NCBI GenBank assembly: GCA_030435675.1 | Contig: CM059625.1 | Span: 4,526,001-4,590,000 of the forward strand | Direction: 5' to 3' | Length of the DNA stretch: 64,000 bases | Source: Steinernema hermaphroditum | Lineage: Eukaryota; Nematoda; Chromadorea; Rhabditida; Steinernematidae | In this document: piece by piece, positions 25,801 to 40,500 of the stretch | How positions within the stretch are numbered: the stretch's first letter is position 1 | Layout: each line of letters begins with the position of its first letter | Notes under the pieces: model-generated | What the model was told of the DNA's origin: nothing | The model's database searches: none | The model's input: only the letters and a program-made list of their open reading frames with translations | Position numbers and translations under genes: made by a program

Positions 25801-28532
25801 TTGTCGCCTTAACCTACATTCGTCGAGATCCGGGTGCCCTTAGGGTGAAACGGCTTAGCACGTGGCTTAACAGCAAGGTACCCAATTCGATTCGGCTGCC
25901 TGGAAGGAGTGGACGCGCGGCTTACCTCTGTAATTATTTTTCGCGCCGACTCGGTAATGTGACGACTGAGATGATATGTAAAATTCGGCGCCCCGAGGGA
26001 GGGCCGGCCTCTCCACTCGGCTTTTCGCGTGTGCTTATTGCCTTTATTGCTGATGTCGCCGCTAATTCATTCCTTAGTCACAGTGTGCTTGTTGCGGGGA
26101 CGTGTTTGTTGTCACAAGGTGTAAACTTGTCCTCTGTTCATTGGCCACATTCGGTCGTCCCCTAGGGGACAGCGGTCGGCCTATCAGACCAGATCGCTCC
26201 ATTATGCGCGGCTCATTCAGCAGGAACCTTGTAAAACACATTGAGTTCTCGGTGATGCGTGACTAACAACGACTTGTCCTCAAGATACGACCATATATGC
26301 CGTCACGGAAACTTTTCGCTTCGCCCATCCACGCTTCGCCCTCTGTCATGACCTAATAAATTCGGCGCTCTCGCCAGGGACCCGCGCCGGAGCCTGCCTC
26401 TGGAAGAGTCGGGTCGGCGCCTCCGGCCTCGTGTCACTTTAGTTGCTGCGTATGATAATTCCACTTGTTTACAATTAATGCACGACGACAATAAAGCGCA
26501 CGAGCGGGAAGCAAATTAGTCTCCGAGCACGTACCACGAGACAACGCGCGTTCCTTAGGACAAAGTGGCCTGATGGGTCGCGACATGTTGGCCCTAATTA
26601 GCGGGGCCCGTTCGTGTGTCCCACCAATCTTTCAATTAGTCACTGTTCTGTTTTCAACGTGTCCCAATTGATTTTTGGGATTCTTTCCTGTTTTAGAGCA
26701 GCAGTCGAATCGGCCCCACTGTCCCTTGCTTGTGCACGTCGTGACCCAACGGTCGTCGAACATGGACTCTTCCACGCCGGCAGCTGAGGTTTGCGTTATT
26801 ACGTACGTCTAAATTATTCAGCGCTTCAAGATCGCATAGCTCTAAGATCGAATGAGCAAAAAGGGGTTCTATTTGCCTAAGTCATGCAGCGATAAGTGCG
26901 CAATTCTAAAGGTTAGCTTCGAGGGGAGGTTCGAAAAAATCCGTCATCTGAGGATGACAGTGGCCTTGCTTTTTGTAAACATCGCGAACCACTTGCATGT
27001 CTCGTAGGAACACGTCTCTTCCTCGTTGGAACACGTCTCTCAAAACCGTTTCTCGTACACAGAAACTTTTGATTTGCCGAGTTTGTGTCCGTCCACATGA
27101 GGCTAGTCTTATTTAAGGCTCTATTGTGCGGAGGACTTCATTTGTCGGCATTTTAGATGATCCCCTTCCGATGCATTTATTATTTATACCATTGGAAATG
27201 AGGGAAGGATTGTTCCCTTGATATGATATGTTGTAAAAAGGAGTGTTGACAAAAAACGGCGTTGATATATTCCCATGAAATTTCCATGAAGAGGTTTACT
27301 AAAATATTAATATGAACCCTACAAGCTTCAAATCAGGCTTTGGTATACGTGGATACGAGTATGTCTGGCGTTGTTTTGCTTGGTGATGGTTGATAAAGGT
27401 TAGCAGTATTCCTAAAGGATTCGTGATTCGGACTTGAGTTGTTCAATGTCCATCCTACTCTTGTCCATCTTATCAGAAATATAGATATCAAACTCGGCAA
27501 TGCCTTCGACAGTCATTGCCTCATTAAGATCGGTGATTTCTGTCTCCATTTTCCCACCACATGAAGTCATAACTTGTTTTTTAACATTTCGCGTCACAAC
27601 TATTCTTTCTGAAAACGAACCACTTACGAATGTCTGGGGAAATGGACGTATTTTATTTGGTCGTTTCCAATAGTGACTCATTGTGTTCTCAGGAAATCGT
27701 TATTCGGTTAATACAGCTAGAGAAAATACAAAAAGAAAAAAAACAAAGAATTGTATTTTGTCGGATTGTGGATTGGTTTTCATATGGAGAAAGTAATTGT
27801 GTCGGCGTTTGGAATGGCCGTTTAGTTTTGAATATTCTCTTCATAAGGGATGGCTTACTTCTGAGGATTCTCATGATTCGCCATAGGAATGTTAGAATAC
27901 GTGCATAATCCTCTGGATAGTAAGGGAAATAGTAACTGCCCGTTTATGTGATGTAACTGCCCAAATGCGGCGAAATTTTATGATATCATTATAGTGAATT
28001 ACATTTCCGCTATCAGCATGTTTTCTTATCGTTGTGCTTCAGTTTTGGATGAGTGGCATTTGTTTTAAACCGTAAATCTGTGCCCGTCACTTAATCGATG
28101 CTGTGTTTGATGCATTTGTTACAGTAACCTGTTGAGTGCAGGCGTGCAAAAGAGTATTATGAAAAAGATAAAATTTGATCCGGGCAGTCTGATGAAAGCG
28201 TATTTACCATTTCTGTAACCTGGTCTTGTTCTGATTGAACTTATCCCATCACATCCTATTTTACCTTTCTTCTACTGTGGGCTAGATTGAAACAACATCT
28301 TAAGAGCCATGTTGGCTCAAATTCCCTTGCAATGCCTACTGTCTCGTTAGGTATAAACAAATCCTATCAGGAACTGAGGCGCCCGCACGATTATGTGTTG
28401 CCTCGTTGAGCAAATAATCACAAAACAAACGAGTCGCCGAAAAATTGGCAAATCGAATTATGCGCTTATCATCGGTTTCGTTTCGTCGCTTTTCGTTTTG
28501 TTTTCTTGTCGCCGCCATCCCAACAGAATACA
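22877..28532. other. About 5.6 kb with no firm gene
   Basis: No gene is supported. The only frame with some protein-like character is on the plus strand at about 23520-23755 (cysteine-containing, including DGNFCAVANELANLTAVARA), but no convincing splice pattern or family match was found. From about 25.8 kb the base composition changes to patches of GC-rich and TAATTA-containing sequence. These look more like regulatory than coding DNA. Confidence 0.4.
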
Positions 28533-31500
28533 ATGTGCGTAGCGTTTGTACTGCTCATGAACAGTTTCTACAAGGTGTACTACTGGCTGTTCGACCTGTG
28601 CGAGCACGTTGTCGCCATGCTGCTTCTGCTCGGTGCCCTCTGTCTCATCTTCACTCCTTTACTGTTCAGTGTACACCCATCGGTAAGTGACTCCGTCGCC
28701 TGCATCGCAATGAGTCGCGCGGTTTTAATTGACTAAGCAACTCGATGAGCGCTTCGAGTTCGCGTTTCTTTGGTGATAGATACATTGCGGAGGGAGCGAG
28801 TGGAGGACACGGAAACAAAGGGCCGGGAAGGGCTCCAGTGGAGTCTGAACGGACGAAGACGGCTTGTTAATTATCGGGCTGAGAGAATGGGATTTCATTA
28901 GAATATGCTTCCATATTGGCATCAGACAACGAGTTCACGAAAAGCGAGTGCCGCTGGTGGTGGCGCTCAAAGTGCATGGGCCCAATGGCACGTCAAAGAG
29001 CAACTTATCTTTAGGACAAAAACGTAATACGCGGGGAGTAATTGGCTAAAATGTAATTAACTAGTTGTAGACAGCGTCGCCGCGGCGGTCCAACCTCTGA
29101 TCCAGCTGATGGCAGGGGGAGGGGAGTTTCCCGAATCGGTCAGTTCGGGGACGTGCACGAGGATGTCTGTCAAAAAACGGGCATCTTCCTCTAAAGATGC
29201 CCCTTTGCCCGGGGCACGAGGTCCACGCTCATTCCTCTCTGGTTTCAATTGGCTTTTAATCACCCAAAAACATTAACGGCCACCAGTCCTTTGCTCTTTG
29301 ATAGTGCTTTCTGGCGTCCGTAACCGAAAGCACGACCGCACGAGAGCTTTAATGGTCAGTCGTTTGGTTGAGTTATGCCTGCTTTAATTGGCGCGGACCT
29401 TCGCTGGCCTTTAACTGTAAATTAACACTGCTTGCGAATCCTCGTCCTTCTTGAAGTCATCCGATCTATATGTGTTACTTTTGCTCGAGTTTGAACGTGA
29501 CTGATTTCTTAACAGCAAATTCAAAAGAATGTTTCTATTCATGGCCAAACTTAAACTTAAATGAAAAGCTCGCATAGTGGTGATGTACACTACAATCACA
29601 GCTTATCCCCGTGTCATGGTATCGGCGCTATTTAATTGTACCTTACAAAAACACAGCCGTTTTCAAATGGTTCAACTTTTATCGGCTGAACCAAGGTGTT
29701 TCTGGCCGACAGAAGTCACTCTGTGATGGCAAAAGTCACTTTTGTCCAGAAACCTGTCTTTGAATGGTTATCAGCTTACACTTTTGTTTTTTTTTGTGCA
29801 ATGTAAGACATCATAGCATAGCACAGAGATATCGATATGGCACCATGTTCGTTGGCGTTGCCAGTAACGATCTCGCACCGTTTGGAAGGGACGAACTGCT
29901 GAATCCGGTGGTAGATCACAGTGAAGATAGCGGGATCCAAAAATGGTTCAGCTGTCGGCGAAGATTTCGGAATTGGAAGGAGTTTTTGGCGAAAAGATCT
30001 GAATCCGTTGCAGGAACATTGGTGGGAAGTCTCGTCGGAATACCTTGCAGAATAGACCTTGTGTGATGCGGAATAAGGGCTTCTTGGTCAGCTGGATGAA
30101 ACTAAGGCGGTCCTAGTGTTCCGTGTCTTCCAGATGCCTGGACGATCATTGCTCAACAAGACCAACCGCTTAATCGCTGATTCCGAGAGTTCCTGACAGA
30201 GCTATTCTCGGTACTGTCCAATTTTTAATTTTATTCTTATCTGACATAAAAATTTGCCGATGAAAAAAGAAGTTTTGCTCTGTCAGCCAAAAACATAGCC
30301 GAGTCAAAACGTCAACAAATTACAACACGTTTTTCCTGTCTATTGAGTTCATCGACTTTCAATGATCACAAGTAACTTTTCCGAATTGACCGCTAAAATT
30401 GCAAAACAACATTAGGCGTGATAATTGTTGTTTTGCAATGCGAAAATGAAAGTGGAAGTGACGCATACCAAAATGCTCTAAATTGTGGCATTCATTACAC
30501 ACCTGAGTTATTTATTCGGTCAAACAGGAATTTCGCTTTTCGTTTTCCTTGAACGCCATATGGTGTAGTTAGTGGCCTAGTCGTCAGTGTAGGTGGGCTG
30601 TGACCGACGCATGTAGTCAGCCACCCAAAGGTACGACGATCGTAACCACTTGCGCTCTGTATTGGCATGTCTTTTTTGTAATTACTTTTGCAAAGACTCG
30701 GATGCGTGGTTCTGTCAGAATCGACCTTTATCTGCACTTATACGCTCGAAAATTATGTTCTCATCACTCGCACGTCAGCCACTTAAATGTCTCAAATTGT
30801 CGTTAACTTAAAGCGGATATCATTTCGCAGAAAATTGCTCCAATTATGCCGCAGAACTCATTGAGTTCGATACAATTGTAGACATAATTGCTTCAGCATT
30901 CAGCGTCGCTCGTCATATCATAATGAATGTCACATCTTCAATTCTGCTTATTGTCTTGTGATCGAGGCGTCACACTTGTTGTTTTATTCAATCACCCAGG
31001 AGACCGCTCTATCCAAGCAATGCGTTTGTTGCCTTTCAACGTATCGTGTTTCGTCTAATTGACTTCTGCGCTCAGACTCGATTTGCCGTTTGACAACAAT
31101 AAGTACCTTCTACACGTCGTTAGATCCTTTTATATCTTTCTATTCTATTTATCGAACCTCAAATCAATTCTCGAGCAATATCCGGAATCACCCAAACGTG
31201 CTGAAATAGGACGGTCTTATAGGCCGAACACTTTCGGCATGAGGAGAACGATTCTGCTACTTATTATTTGCGCAATCATAGCCGAAAAAAGATGGTAGTA
31301 CGGCCCGCTTTCGACAAATTTCGGAGGATAACTGTAAAGTGAGGAATACAGAAAGGATACACTTCGGATTTCAAAAATGCCTTTGAAACCCTTCATTAAA
31401 AGTCAATCTGACTACCGTATGCCAATATTACTGAAAAATAACTGCTATAAAGGGGATGATTATATGCGCACAGCGTATACCTATTGATGATCCCCGTGAA

Positions 31501-34500
31501 GTGGCACTTGAAATTGAAAATCTGTTCAGAAAGGTCAATCGCTAGCTGGAGCAATAATTAGGAAAAAAATAATGAAATGTTTCCGATATTCTCCTTTGCT
31601 TCGGACTGTGCTATTCTCACATACCCAGATGGAGATGCAAACTCGACGAAATTTCCCGCAATGCAAGCCTCCTCAGTCGATCGTAACTGGCATAATTTGT
31701 GACCGTTCTCGGGAAGCGGTGTGAAGAGAGCGCAGACGACAAGAGACACAGGGCATGGAGCGACCGGGCAAAGGGCATCAGATTTTCCTTTCCGTCGTCT
31801 GCGCTCTCTTTTTACCGCCGGGTGGGCGAGCTGGCTCCTTCTCCGGCTCGGCTCAGTTGGCATCTCTGGTTAGGTCTAGGAGATTCTACGAGGTTTTCGT
31901 AAGAAGAGGTACAAGGATCGAAACCTCGTAAAATTGACGTTTATAGTATATCCCTTTTGTCAACAACGTGAAAGCCTTGTCAAGATTTCTAGATAAGGGT
32001 CGAGATAAGGCTTCAGTCTCTAAATCACTGGATCGCAGATTCAACACCTCTGGCATCTAAAGCATTATGTTTAAAGAATTCCAGCATTCTAATAGTACAA
32101 CGTTCTTGTCTTCACAGTGCTTGTTTACGCACAGAACAGCATTTTTTCTGTTTTTCACGATATCAAATGATATCATACAAAATGCTGGAAAGACCAGAAA
32201 ATGAAAAATGAGAGTACATTGTAAAATTGATGAAAAATGCCATGATATCATTTTGAATCTCACCATAAAGGTCAGAATTTTGACTGGTTCATCGTCTGCA
32301 CTACGAATGTGATGGATCTCAAACAACCATGAACGTTGCTAAAAGACCCAAGGACAAAATATAGACATTTTTTTCTATGTGTTCTGCTACTACTATCTAT
32401 CGTGTACCTTGCCTTACTTGTTTAAAGCAAGGATCGTCATTGTAGTCATAAAAATAATGATGGTTCGCATTCAAAGGTTGCCCACGCCCACCTCGTGAAG
32501 TGAGGATCCCATATGCTTTCGCCCATTTATGAATATGTCTTCCGAACTGAAGGGTTCGTCTACGATTTTGACTGTAAATCTCTGTATAATACATCCCGGT
32601 TGTCTTTCATGCTAAATGACAATTTTTGTACTGATCTTCCTGGAATGTCTCCACTTTGCAAAGTCGCTCTTCTCTTCGTAGGAGGAACCGTTTCTACGAA
32701 CTTTCCGCTTCGTTAACGCCGAGAATTATTCATGGTGAACCTCTCAAATTTAGCATTAGGCTAATGAACTTATTACACTTCATTTGACATCTCACGCTTA
32801 AAATGCCCAGATTTTGGCAATCGCGCTAAAGTGCTCTCGGTCTTCAGTGGGCCAGACTTCCGCGCTCCCACCTCTGAGGATCTCTGTTCCGGCAATAATG
32901 TACTTCCGAAATCTGCAAGTAGGTTGTCGTGTCTAATGCGTTCCAGCATACGGGGCTGGTTAACTTTTCAGCCAATGGGAGAAACAGTTCTTTTAATCTG
33001 TGCATTGGTTTAATCTATTGTCATGAATTCGCCATCTCTCCATATGCATTGCAAACTATGTGCTAACCTTTCTATGCCCTCTGCTTTTACCGTAAGCACC
33101 GCCAGATCCTCAAACTATCCCCTAAAACAGCTATGCGATTTAGGCACTGATGTCCTTTTCACTATAAGCCGAATGGTCTCTTAGCTGTTACCTGTACTGG
33201 CACGATATCAGTAGAAAAGATCCACATTTTACAAGGTGAGCAGCAAATTGAAGCTCACACCGATTTCATCTAAATACGGCAACTGTTTACCGGTTAAACA
33301 TCAAACCAAGAAGGGTAAATCAGCGTTTCACCCTAAACACGGGTCTTCTTCTGATTTTGGCACAGGGCAAGGCGCTAGAGTCGAAACACCTTTCCAAGGG
33401 GAATGGAAAGGCAAATAGCTGATTCCGGTAGAGGCTTAGAATGCAGCGAAAGGAGCCCATCGGCTGACGGCGGAGACTTTGTGGCCGATATCCCAAAACT
33501 AAGACTTCACGTGACGGGCGGGTGGTGCTAACCTTCTTGGCAAGACGTTGGAACCACGTTACCTCGTGTTTCTGACCTTCTCGAAGCCGGCAGTCATTGC
33601 TCCAACAATGGTGTCCAAGAAGGACCGCTCAATCAGTTCATTTGGGGAACCTCAGAGGGAGCAAAGGACGGCCCACTTCCAAAACAGTCCCAAATTAAAG
33701 GCGCGCTTTTTAGCATTTCGCAAAAACGATAAGCGTATACGGTCACTGTAGAGGTGGCTATTCATTGACTAACTATAAGAGACGTAAATCCTTATGTCCA
33801 TGCACGACTGTTTAAAGGACAGGATGCTAAATTCCATATAATCGTTTGATTTCTACATTTCGCCACTGTGCCCAAGAAAACTGTTGCTCTTACTCCTCCT
33901 CGGATAACATGGAAAACACAATCGAAACACGTCCATTACTATCAATCTACTCCTCTTCGCCGTCTCTTCCCTCGAGGAAATTACATAGTTAACCTTTACG
34001 ACAAAACATACAATTAGCAATTTGCCTAGCCATGATTCCTCCCTCCCTCGATCGCTGAATAATTGCATCCCGTCGAATGAGATTTGTTAACGTTTCCCGT
34101 GAAGAAATTAATTCGCGACGCCACCTCTTTTTGTCCTGTTCCTTTCATTTATTATTAAACTTCATTCGAGGACATAACTTGGCCTTTTAAAAATAGCTTC
34201 TTGGCACCGATGTTCTGAAGTGCCTTTTTGCATCAGTTCGCTTCTTCTTCCCCGGTCGCTTCGCTATCTGTCGGCAGACGTGATCGCCACTTGGTGACAG
34301 CGATAAATTTTCATGAATTGAGAATGAGTTGTCCCACACTTCAATTTCCACACGATCTCCGACGAAATACTATAACGAGCGACGACCCACCCTTAACGTC
34401 CTTTTCTTCCGGTCCGCGTCGGCCACCCTCACTCTTCCTCGCATAACAACACGCAATTAGTTATTCATGGGATAATTAAGTCTTTTTTCAATGTCCTAAT

Positions 34501-37500
34501 CCCGTACGGCCCTACAGATAGACGTCGAAATGTTTGAGGAGAGCCAGCCTGATCGGTCGCACTTCGCACTGAACGCTTCGCCGTTTCAGGAGGAACAAAG
34601 ACCACTGTTTACCATCGTGATCCTCGTTACGGGGGTCGTCGGCGGCCTGGTCATCGTCATCACCGTCGTCTACTTCTACAGGTTCTGTCTGCGGAAACGG
34701 CCTCCGGTCACCACGTAAGTTGGCTAATGTTTCATTAGTCTCAAATGATCCATACAGTATTTGTTGAACAGTTTTTTTGTCCGAGATGTAACCTTTTTAA
34801 AAGTTGATGATAGTAGGCTTTGAACGAACAAAACAAATTGAACTGGGCTGCAGTGAATCGAATTAAATAGCTCCTGTATAGCTCCGGTTGAGATTGTAAA
34901 ATTTCATCGTATAGACTTCAGCACTTTCCAGATGGAAATTGTTGATTACGTGGCTTCAAGATGAACCTGCTGCACATGCAGGACATGTTAGATTGTTAAT
35001 GTACGAAACGAAAAAGCACGACGAATGAAGCGGGGTGTTTCTCCTTGTGTTGGCCTCTTTTCAGTCACTCAAAAGCGTTTGTACAACTTGCATAGGTCTT
35101 CTTGTAAAGGTACTTCTGAAGATGGAAGAATGGCGGGAGTTATAACATTAGTTTCCTAAAGGTATGGTGCATGAAGGCATTTTTAAAACGCCAAATTACG
35201 TGCCAATCCCAGTATACTCTTCCATCAAACCAAGTGTTTTGAAAAAGTTTTTCCAGAAGAAGCTTAAGTTCCAGCTTATAAAACTCATTAACCAGTATTT
35301 TATAAAACGCGAGACCATATCCACCAAGCCGGATTAGTAGTTTTCTAGTTGAGATTATCGCACCGAATACAAATTTGAATTACGTACGATTGAGGACATC
35401 CGTTGAAATACGAAATTCATTGAAAATAAGTGGGACGTTTTCGATCGAAGACACTTTCACTGTCAGATAGAGGATCCAAGTTAGACTGTGTGTGAGATGA
35501 AGAGATATCAAATAGGTGTTTTGCCATTTTTTATCAAATTAGTGGCACATACAACTGGTAACAATTTCAGAACAGGCAAACCTGAGCAGAAGCGCGAGCA
35601 GGTGCGCAGCCTTGCCCAGAGCCAATGCCGACCCCTTCCCATCCCGTCGCTGATCCCCCATGCCGACCACAATCCCCTCTACCAGCATTTCATGCCACAG
35701 TCTCAACAAACTAAGCCAGCGCTTCCGGAGAAGAGGTACGTCTTCATGCTCGATGTTTTATTTCAAACACTTCTTCAGCGTGCTACTTGATCTCGCCAGC
35801 GACACGAGCAAGATCGCACAAGTCTTCCCGTTAATGACAAGAAGTAAGTCGACTGCTTTGAAACAAAAACAACGCACTTGAAGGTCACTGAGAACAGCGT
35901 TTTGTAAAAGTTAAGAATCGTCTCACCTAGAGCGTTCCGGATCGGGCAGCGCCCATCCCGCTCGGTCGCACTTTTTTCACCTTGAACCCAATTTAAGATA
36001 TTCTCTACTTAATTTAACACAGACGCAATGCGATGAGAGTTTGAAACCAGATTGTGCACCGGCGAAACAAGATGAAATGTACACGTACGTAAACAGAGTG
36101 AATTCCATTGCAGAGAAAGAAGCCTGCAAAGTGTTCTCTATTTTTAGCATTTTTATCGTATGTTAAGCCTCCAATTTTTATCTTTAATTTCGGAGATCAA
36201 AGCATATGAGATACAACACAGACCAGCAGAATACAAGTGAAGCAATACAATGCTCATGTATGGTCATAAATTGCGCAGGTTATGGTTAGATTATACAAGA
36301 TTTGCATATCAGAGTAAGTCTACTCCGTGGTCAGATTGTGGCTTCTCCTTTCAGGTATGTAGAGTTAGAGGTCAAGCTTCTTTCAACCAATTTTTGACCT
36401 CTCTGTTAAAATCGAAGACGTTTCTTTCGTTAATACTCGGGTGTCATGTGCAACGTTAATTAAGACCAATAAGCAGAATACTCTGGGTTGAAATAAAGGG
36501 CTCGTGATGGTTAACTTCCAAATTTGATTCATCCCATGTTGGGAGTATGTACAGGCGTTTGCTTTATTTGCTCAGCATTTCCGGTTTGTATAATGCAGTT
36601 ATCTATGATACTTTGATATATACGCTAATTACTACGTATAGACACAGCCTACCGTCGTACTTCCACGTCGTCTGTTCATTTTTAAACTACTGGAAACATA
36701 CGAAATGACAGACGCTAAATGTAGAAGGTCTAAGGCTTAATACTGCCTATTACGAATACACTTTTACGGGTGGACCCTTAATTAAACGTTCCATAAATCC
36801 TCTTTTATCTGTGGCGCGTATTACATACAATAGTGATCATTGTTTAAAGCTTCACACCTTGATGCAGATTTCGCACATTTTTGATAAGTCTTCGCATTAG
36901 ATGTTCTTTCACTCGCCGTTATACTGTGACATCCGCTCCGAATCATTTACTTACTTCAGTGCTGACAATTTTCAGTAAATAAGACAGCTATGTCGTCACT
37001 CTGTGCAGTAGTATTCCTGCTTTCTGGAAATTCTATATTTGCCCCGCGTTTTTTCGTTTTCTAGTGAATTTGCCCATGTCATTGCAGTCGATTTTCAGAA
37101 TTTAGATATTCTCTAAATAATGTAATTGTAGCGGAATCTCAAAGTATTCATGCCCCATTAGAAGAAAATTGAGAAAGAAGAGCGCAGATTGCGTTGGTCG
37201 AGGTTTGTCATTATTAAATTTGATCTCAATTTGATCCCTCGACACCACGTACTCTCTGTGCATTTATTGTGGACGTAGAAATATAGAAACGAAGGGTCTA
37301 GTCAAAGCAGCTCATTTTAAACAAACAGCATGTATCCTTCCTATTTCCATATAATTTGTTGGCCGCTAATCTTATAAGAATGAGAATTTCTCAACGTACA
37401 CAGTGTTGAAGTTTTTCGAAATCTACGCATACCAGATCCCCATCTGTGATGTTTCCCTATTCCGCTCCAGATTAGACAGTCACGAGCACTTCGAACACGA

Positions 37501-40500
37501 GTTCACTGTTTGCGAGAGACGATTAAAAGTACACTGCCTGTCTCGAAAAATCAAAGCGATACCTTAATTTAGATTGTAGACTTCCCCATCTGTGATCGTT
37601 AATATCCGAAAATAGAACACTCGATGAAATTATTACCTTTCCAAACAGTCATGATGGTCAGCTGATCTGCGAATGTACTAAAGACTGCATGAGAGCAATG
37701 GGCTTCCGCATTTGATTTGATTGCACTTCATAAACAGATACCCGTTCTATGGTTTTAGATCGCAGTTTCGGCGAACAAATTTAATACAAGTACGCTCAGT
37801 TTAGAGAAACTCTGGCTTAATCACTCGCATCGTTTCTTTACAGGCAGCTCTGACCTGACCCTAGATTACAGTAATCGAGGAAAAAAGCGAAGTTTAAGAC
37901 CATGCTGAATGCATTGAAACTTCTTGATATTCAGTTATGAATGTTTTTGATACGCTTTTCGCATTGCAATCCTCTAGAAACTTCATCTTTGTGCTCAGCC
38001 GAGTTGCCAATACTTTTTCTTTCTTTTTCTTCCCGTAGCTTCTTTTCTCCTTCACTTTATCACACCTTCAGTCGTTAATTGCGAAAAATGTGACCGTTTA
38101 AATGCCCGGCCACCTTATGAGGTCAACACGAACGAAAGCCATTAATTAACGATAGCCATCGATTGTAGCGCAACAGATTAGTCGTTCGCTAAATTGTAAT
38201 AGTTACGCAGGCACCGGAATACGTTCGATACGGACTGTTTTCTAGCAAACGTGCCCACTGGAGAGATGTCACAAACAATTAAGATATTCGCTGTTCTGAT
38301 AGGCATTCCGGCGACGGCGCCGTTCGGGAGAGTTTCTAGTTTGGACGCGGGAAACTTTGAACGCTGGAGAAAGGTCGTATGTTCAGCGAACTGCAATTGT
38401 CGTGTGCGGTGACGAGAACGGAAGAACGTGTCATAACTAGGCACAAAAAACTGCGAGAAGAAGGCAAGAGTGTTTTTGGAAAATGACAAATGGTCTGGGA
38501 ATGATTTCTGTTTGACTTGTGCTCCACTTGGGCGATTCCTAGAACGAAAAAAGGTGGCCTTCAGTGACCGAAAAACAGAACACGAAACCTAAAAATGCTC
38601 ACTAATCCAAAAATAGCCAATGTCGTGAAACATAATATCTATTAAGCCACAGATAGTTTGAGAAGACGATCTACTTCTGAGCCGTTGGATATCCTCGACT
38701 CTCGAAAAGTTCTGTTTTCTGTTGACCATAGTTGCTTTCCGTCAACATGTGTTCCAGTGAGTAGAAGCCTATAAGTTACCAATATCGATAGCACCCCTCT
38801 TTTGTGCCTTTTCGAAGTGACATGGGAATACCAACTTCATGATATTCAGAACGTGCGTATCCTAAAGTGAACAGCCAAGTACACAACGGCTGCACCAATT
38901 CCCTAGCGTGCAAAGGTAACGTGTTAATTGGAATGCGCCGAAGCATGAAATCAACGGAAATGACGGGCTGCTTGAGGAAGTGACGCCTGCTGCATACGGT
39001 ATCAAAGCGGAAGTGGTTGTTGACCACCGAAACTTTGCGACCGTATGTCTTGAGCCCGAAAATAAGAGACCACTATTTCACAACTTTCCTATGAGCGCTA
39101 AGTAGCGGCTGTTCCTCAATGTTCACTTTGTCTTCCTCCACTCAAGCCGCCTCTTTATGAACCGTTTTGTTTTCGCGCAACTGTCAGCTATTTGTTTAAC
39201 CTTATATCTAGACAAACAAAGCGGGGTTTTTGGCTCAAACAGAGATATGTGTTCCGCGAACACATATGTATGCATGAGGAAAAACTAAATTAAAGATTCA
39301 TTAAAAAGCAGGGTAGTATCCTTGTCGCCGATATATGAGACGTAGCATTACGCGAATGATGTATTCCTCAAATCCATGCTCGTGTTTTTGTTCTTTTCAG
39401 TTCCGAGCATCCCTTAAACTCGGCTTTCAACATCAGACTTGTTTTTTCTACTCAAGCCGCTAGCTTAGTTCTTCCTCTTTGACCAAAGATGGTCCATATA
39501 TGTTCGATTTTTAGGCATAAATGTAGAGTGTTTCTTTCCACGATTCCATTGTTCTATAAATTCCCATTTTTGACACTTTTGTTCTCGTTTCAACCGGTCA
39601 TTGGAGTGATTTCTGACCTAATTAAATTTCACAGAATTCTCCTGTTTTTTGTATGACGCAAATCTGAAGAACCGACGCCAATGAGGCAGTGAGATCAAAT
39701 GATCGTCTGCTGGTTTTGAATATAGGTGGCTGTGAGTGGTCCTCGACATCAAGAGCAAAACCCTAAGCGCATAGATTCAAGTTGGTGTCCTCCTCCACAC
39801 CTCACGTTCCATCTGAAGCGTTAGAAAGACAGTGGACTTGTAGGAGTGAGTCTGCACTTTTGATCGTTCAGAAAAAGGTGTGATTACGCATGCGTTCACA
39901 TTTGCAACCACCACAGTAACTGCACACAGCTATCTAAAGTTGTACCACTTCTTCAAAAGAGATAAGACATTTTAATATAAATACAAAACGCCGAGTTGAA
40001 GTTGGCGCTCTAAGAACAGCCGTTTGTTTCTAGATGTACCCATTTTGTGCCTGTAATCCGTGTTTGATTTTCGGCTTAGCCTTTCGGTTTGTTTGATCTG
40101 TGGGTACATGAAGACATTCGATCATATACAGAGCCTTTTTTCACAGATCCCCCCAAAAAGCCACATTGCCACTTTTTTGAACCAAGTCATTTCTTCTACC
40201 AGTGTCAGACATCACTTTTCAAGCAAACACCAAACCGACATTTAGTGACACGTTGCCGCTTTGTAATCGCAGACAAATGCTAATCATTTGCGTCTATTCA
40301 AGGAAATGTCTCTTCTAAATACCACGTTTTCCAAATCTCCTATAGGTACTCAAAACGTGAGAATCTTCACACAATACCTGCATGTTTCTTATGTCACAAA
40401 CCTGCATAAACTACACCGTTTCAGCACCGGGACAACCATCGCAAAAGCTCTTTGAGACACAACAAGCACAGCCAGTCCAAATCCAAGTGCCCATCCAAGT

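Noticed and set aside
29764..30066. 100-codon plus-strand frame in the long intron
   Set aside because: Peptide has some protein-like stretches but no splice borders in phase with the host gene; possibly a transposon relic, not supportable.
38266..38412. 48-codon plus-strand frame starting MSQTIKIFAVLIGIPATAPF
   Set aside because: It looks faintly like a signal peptide, but there is no downstream domain, splice support or poly(A) signal; chance is likely.
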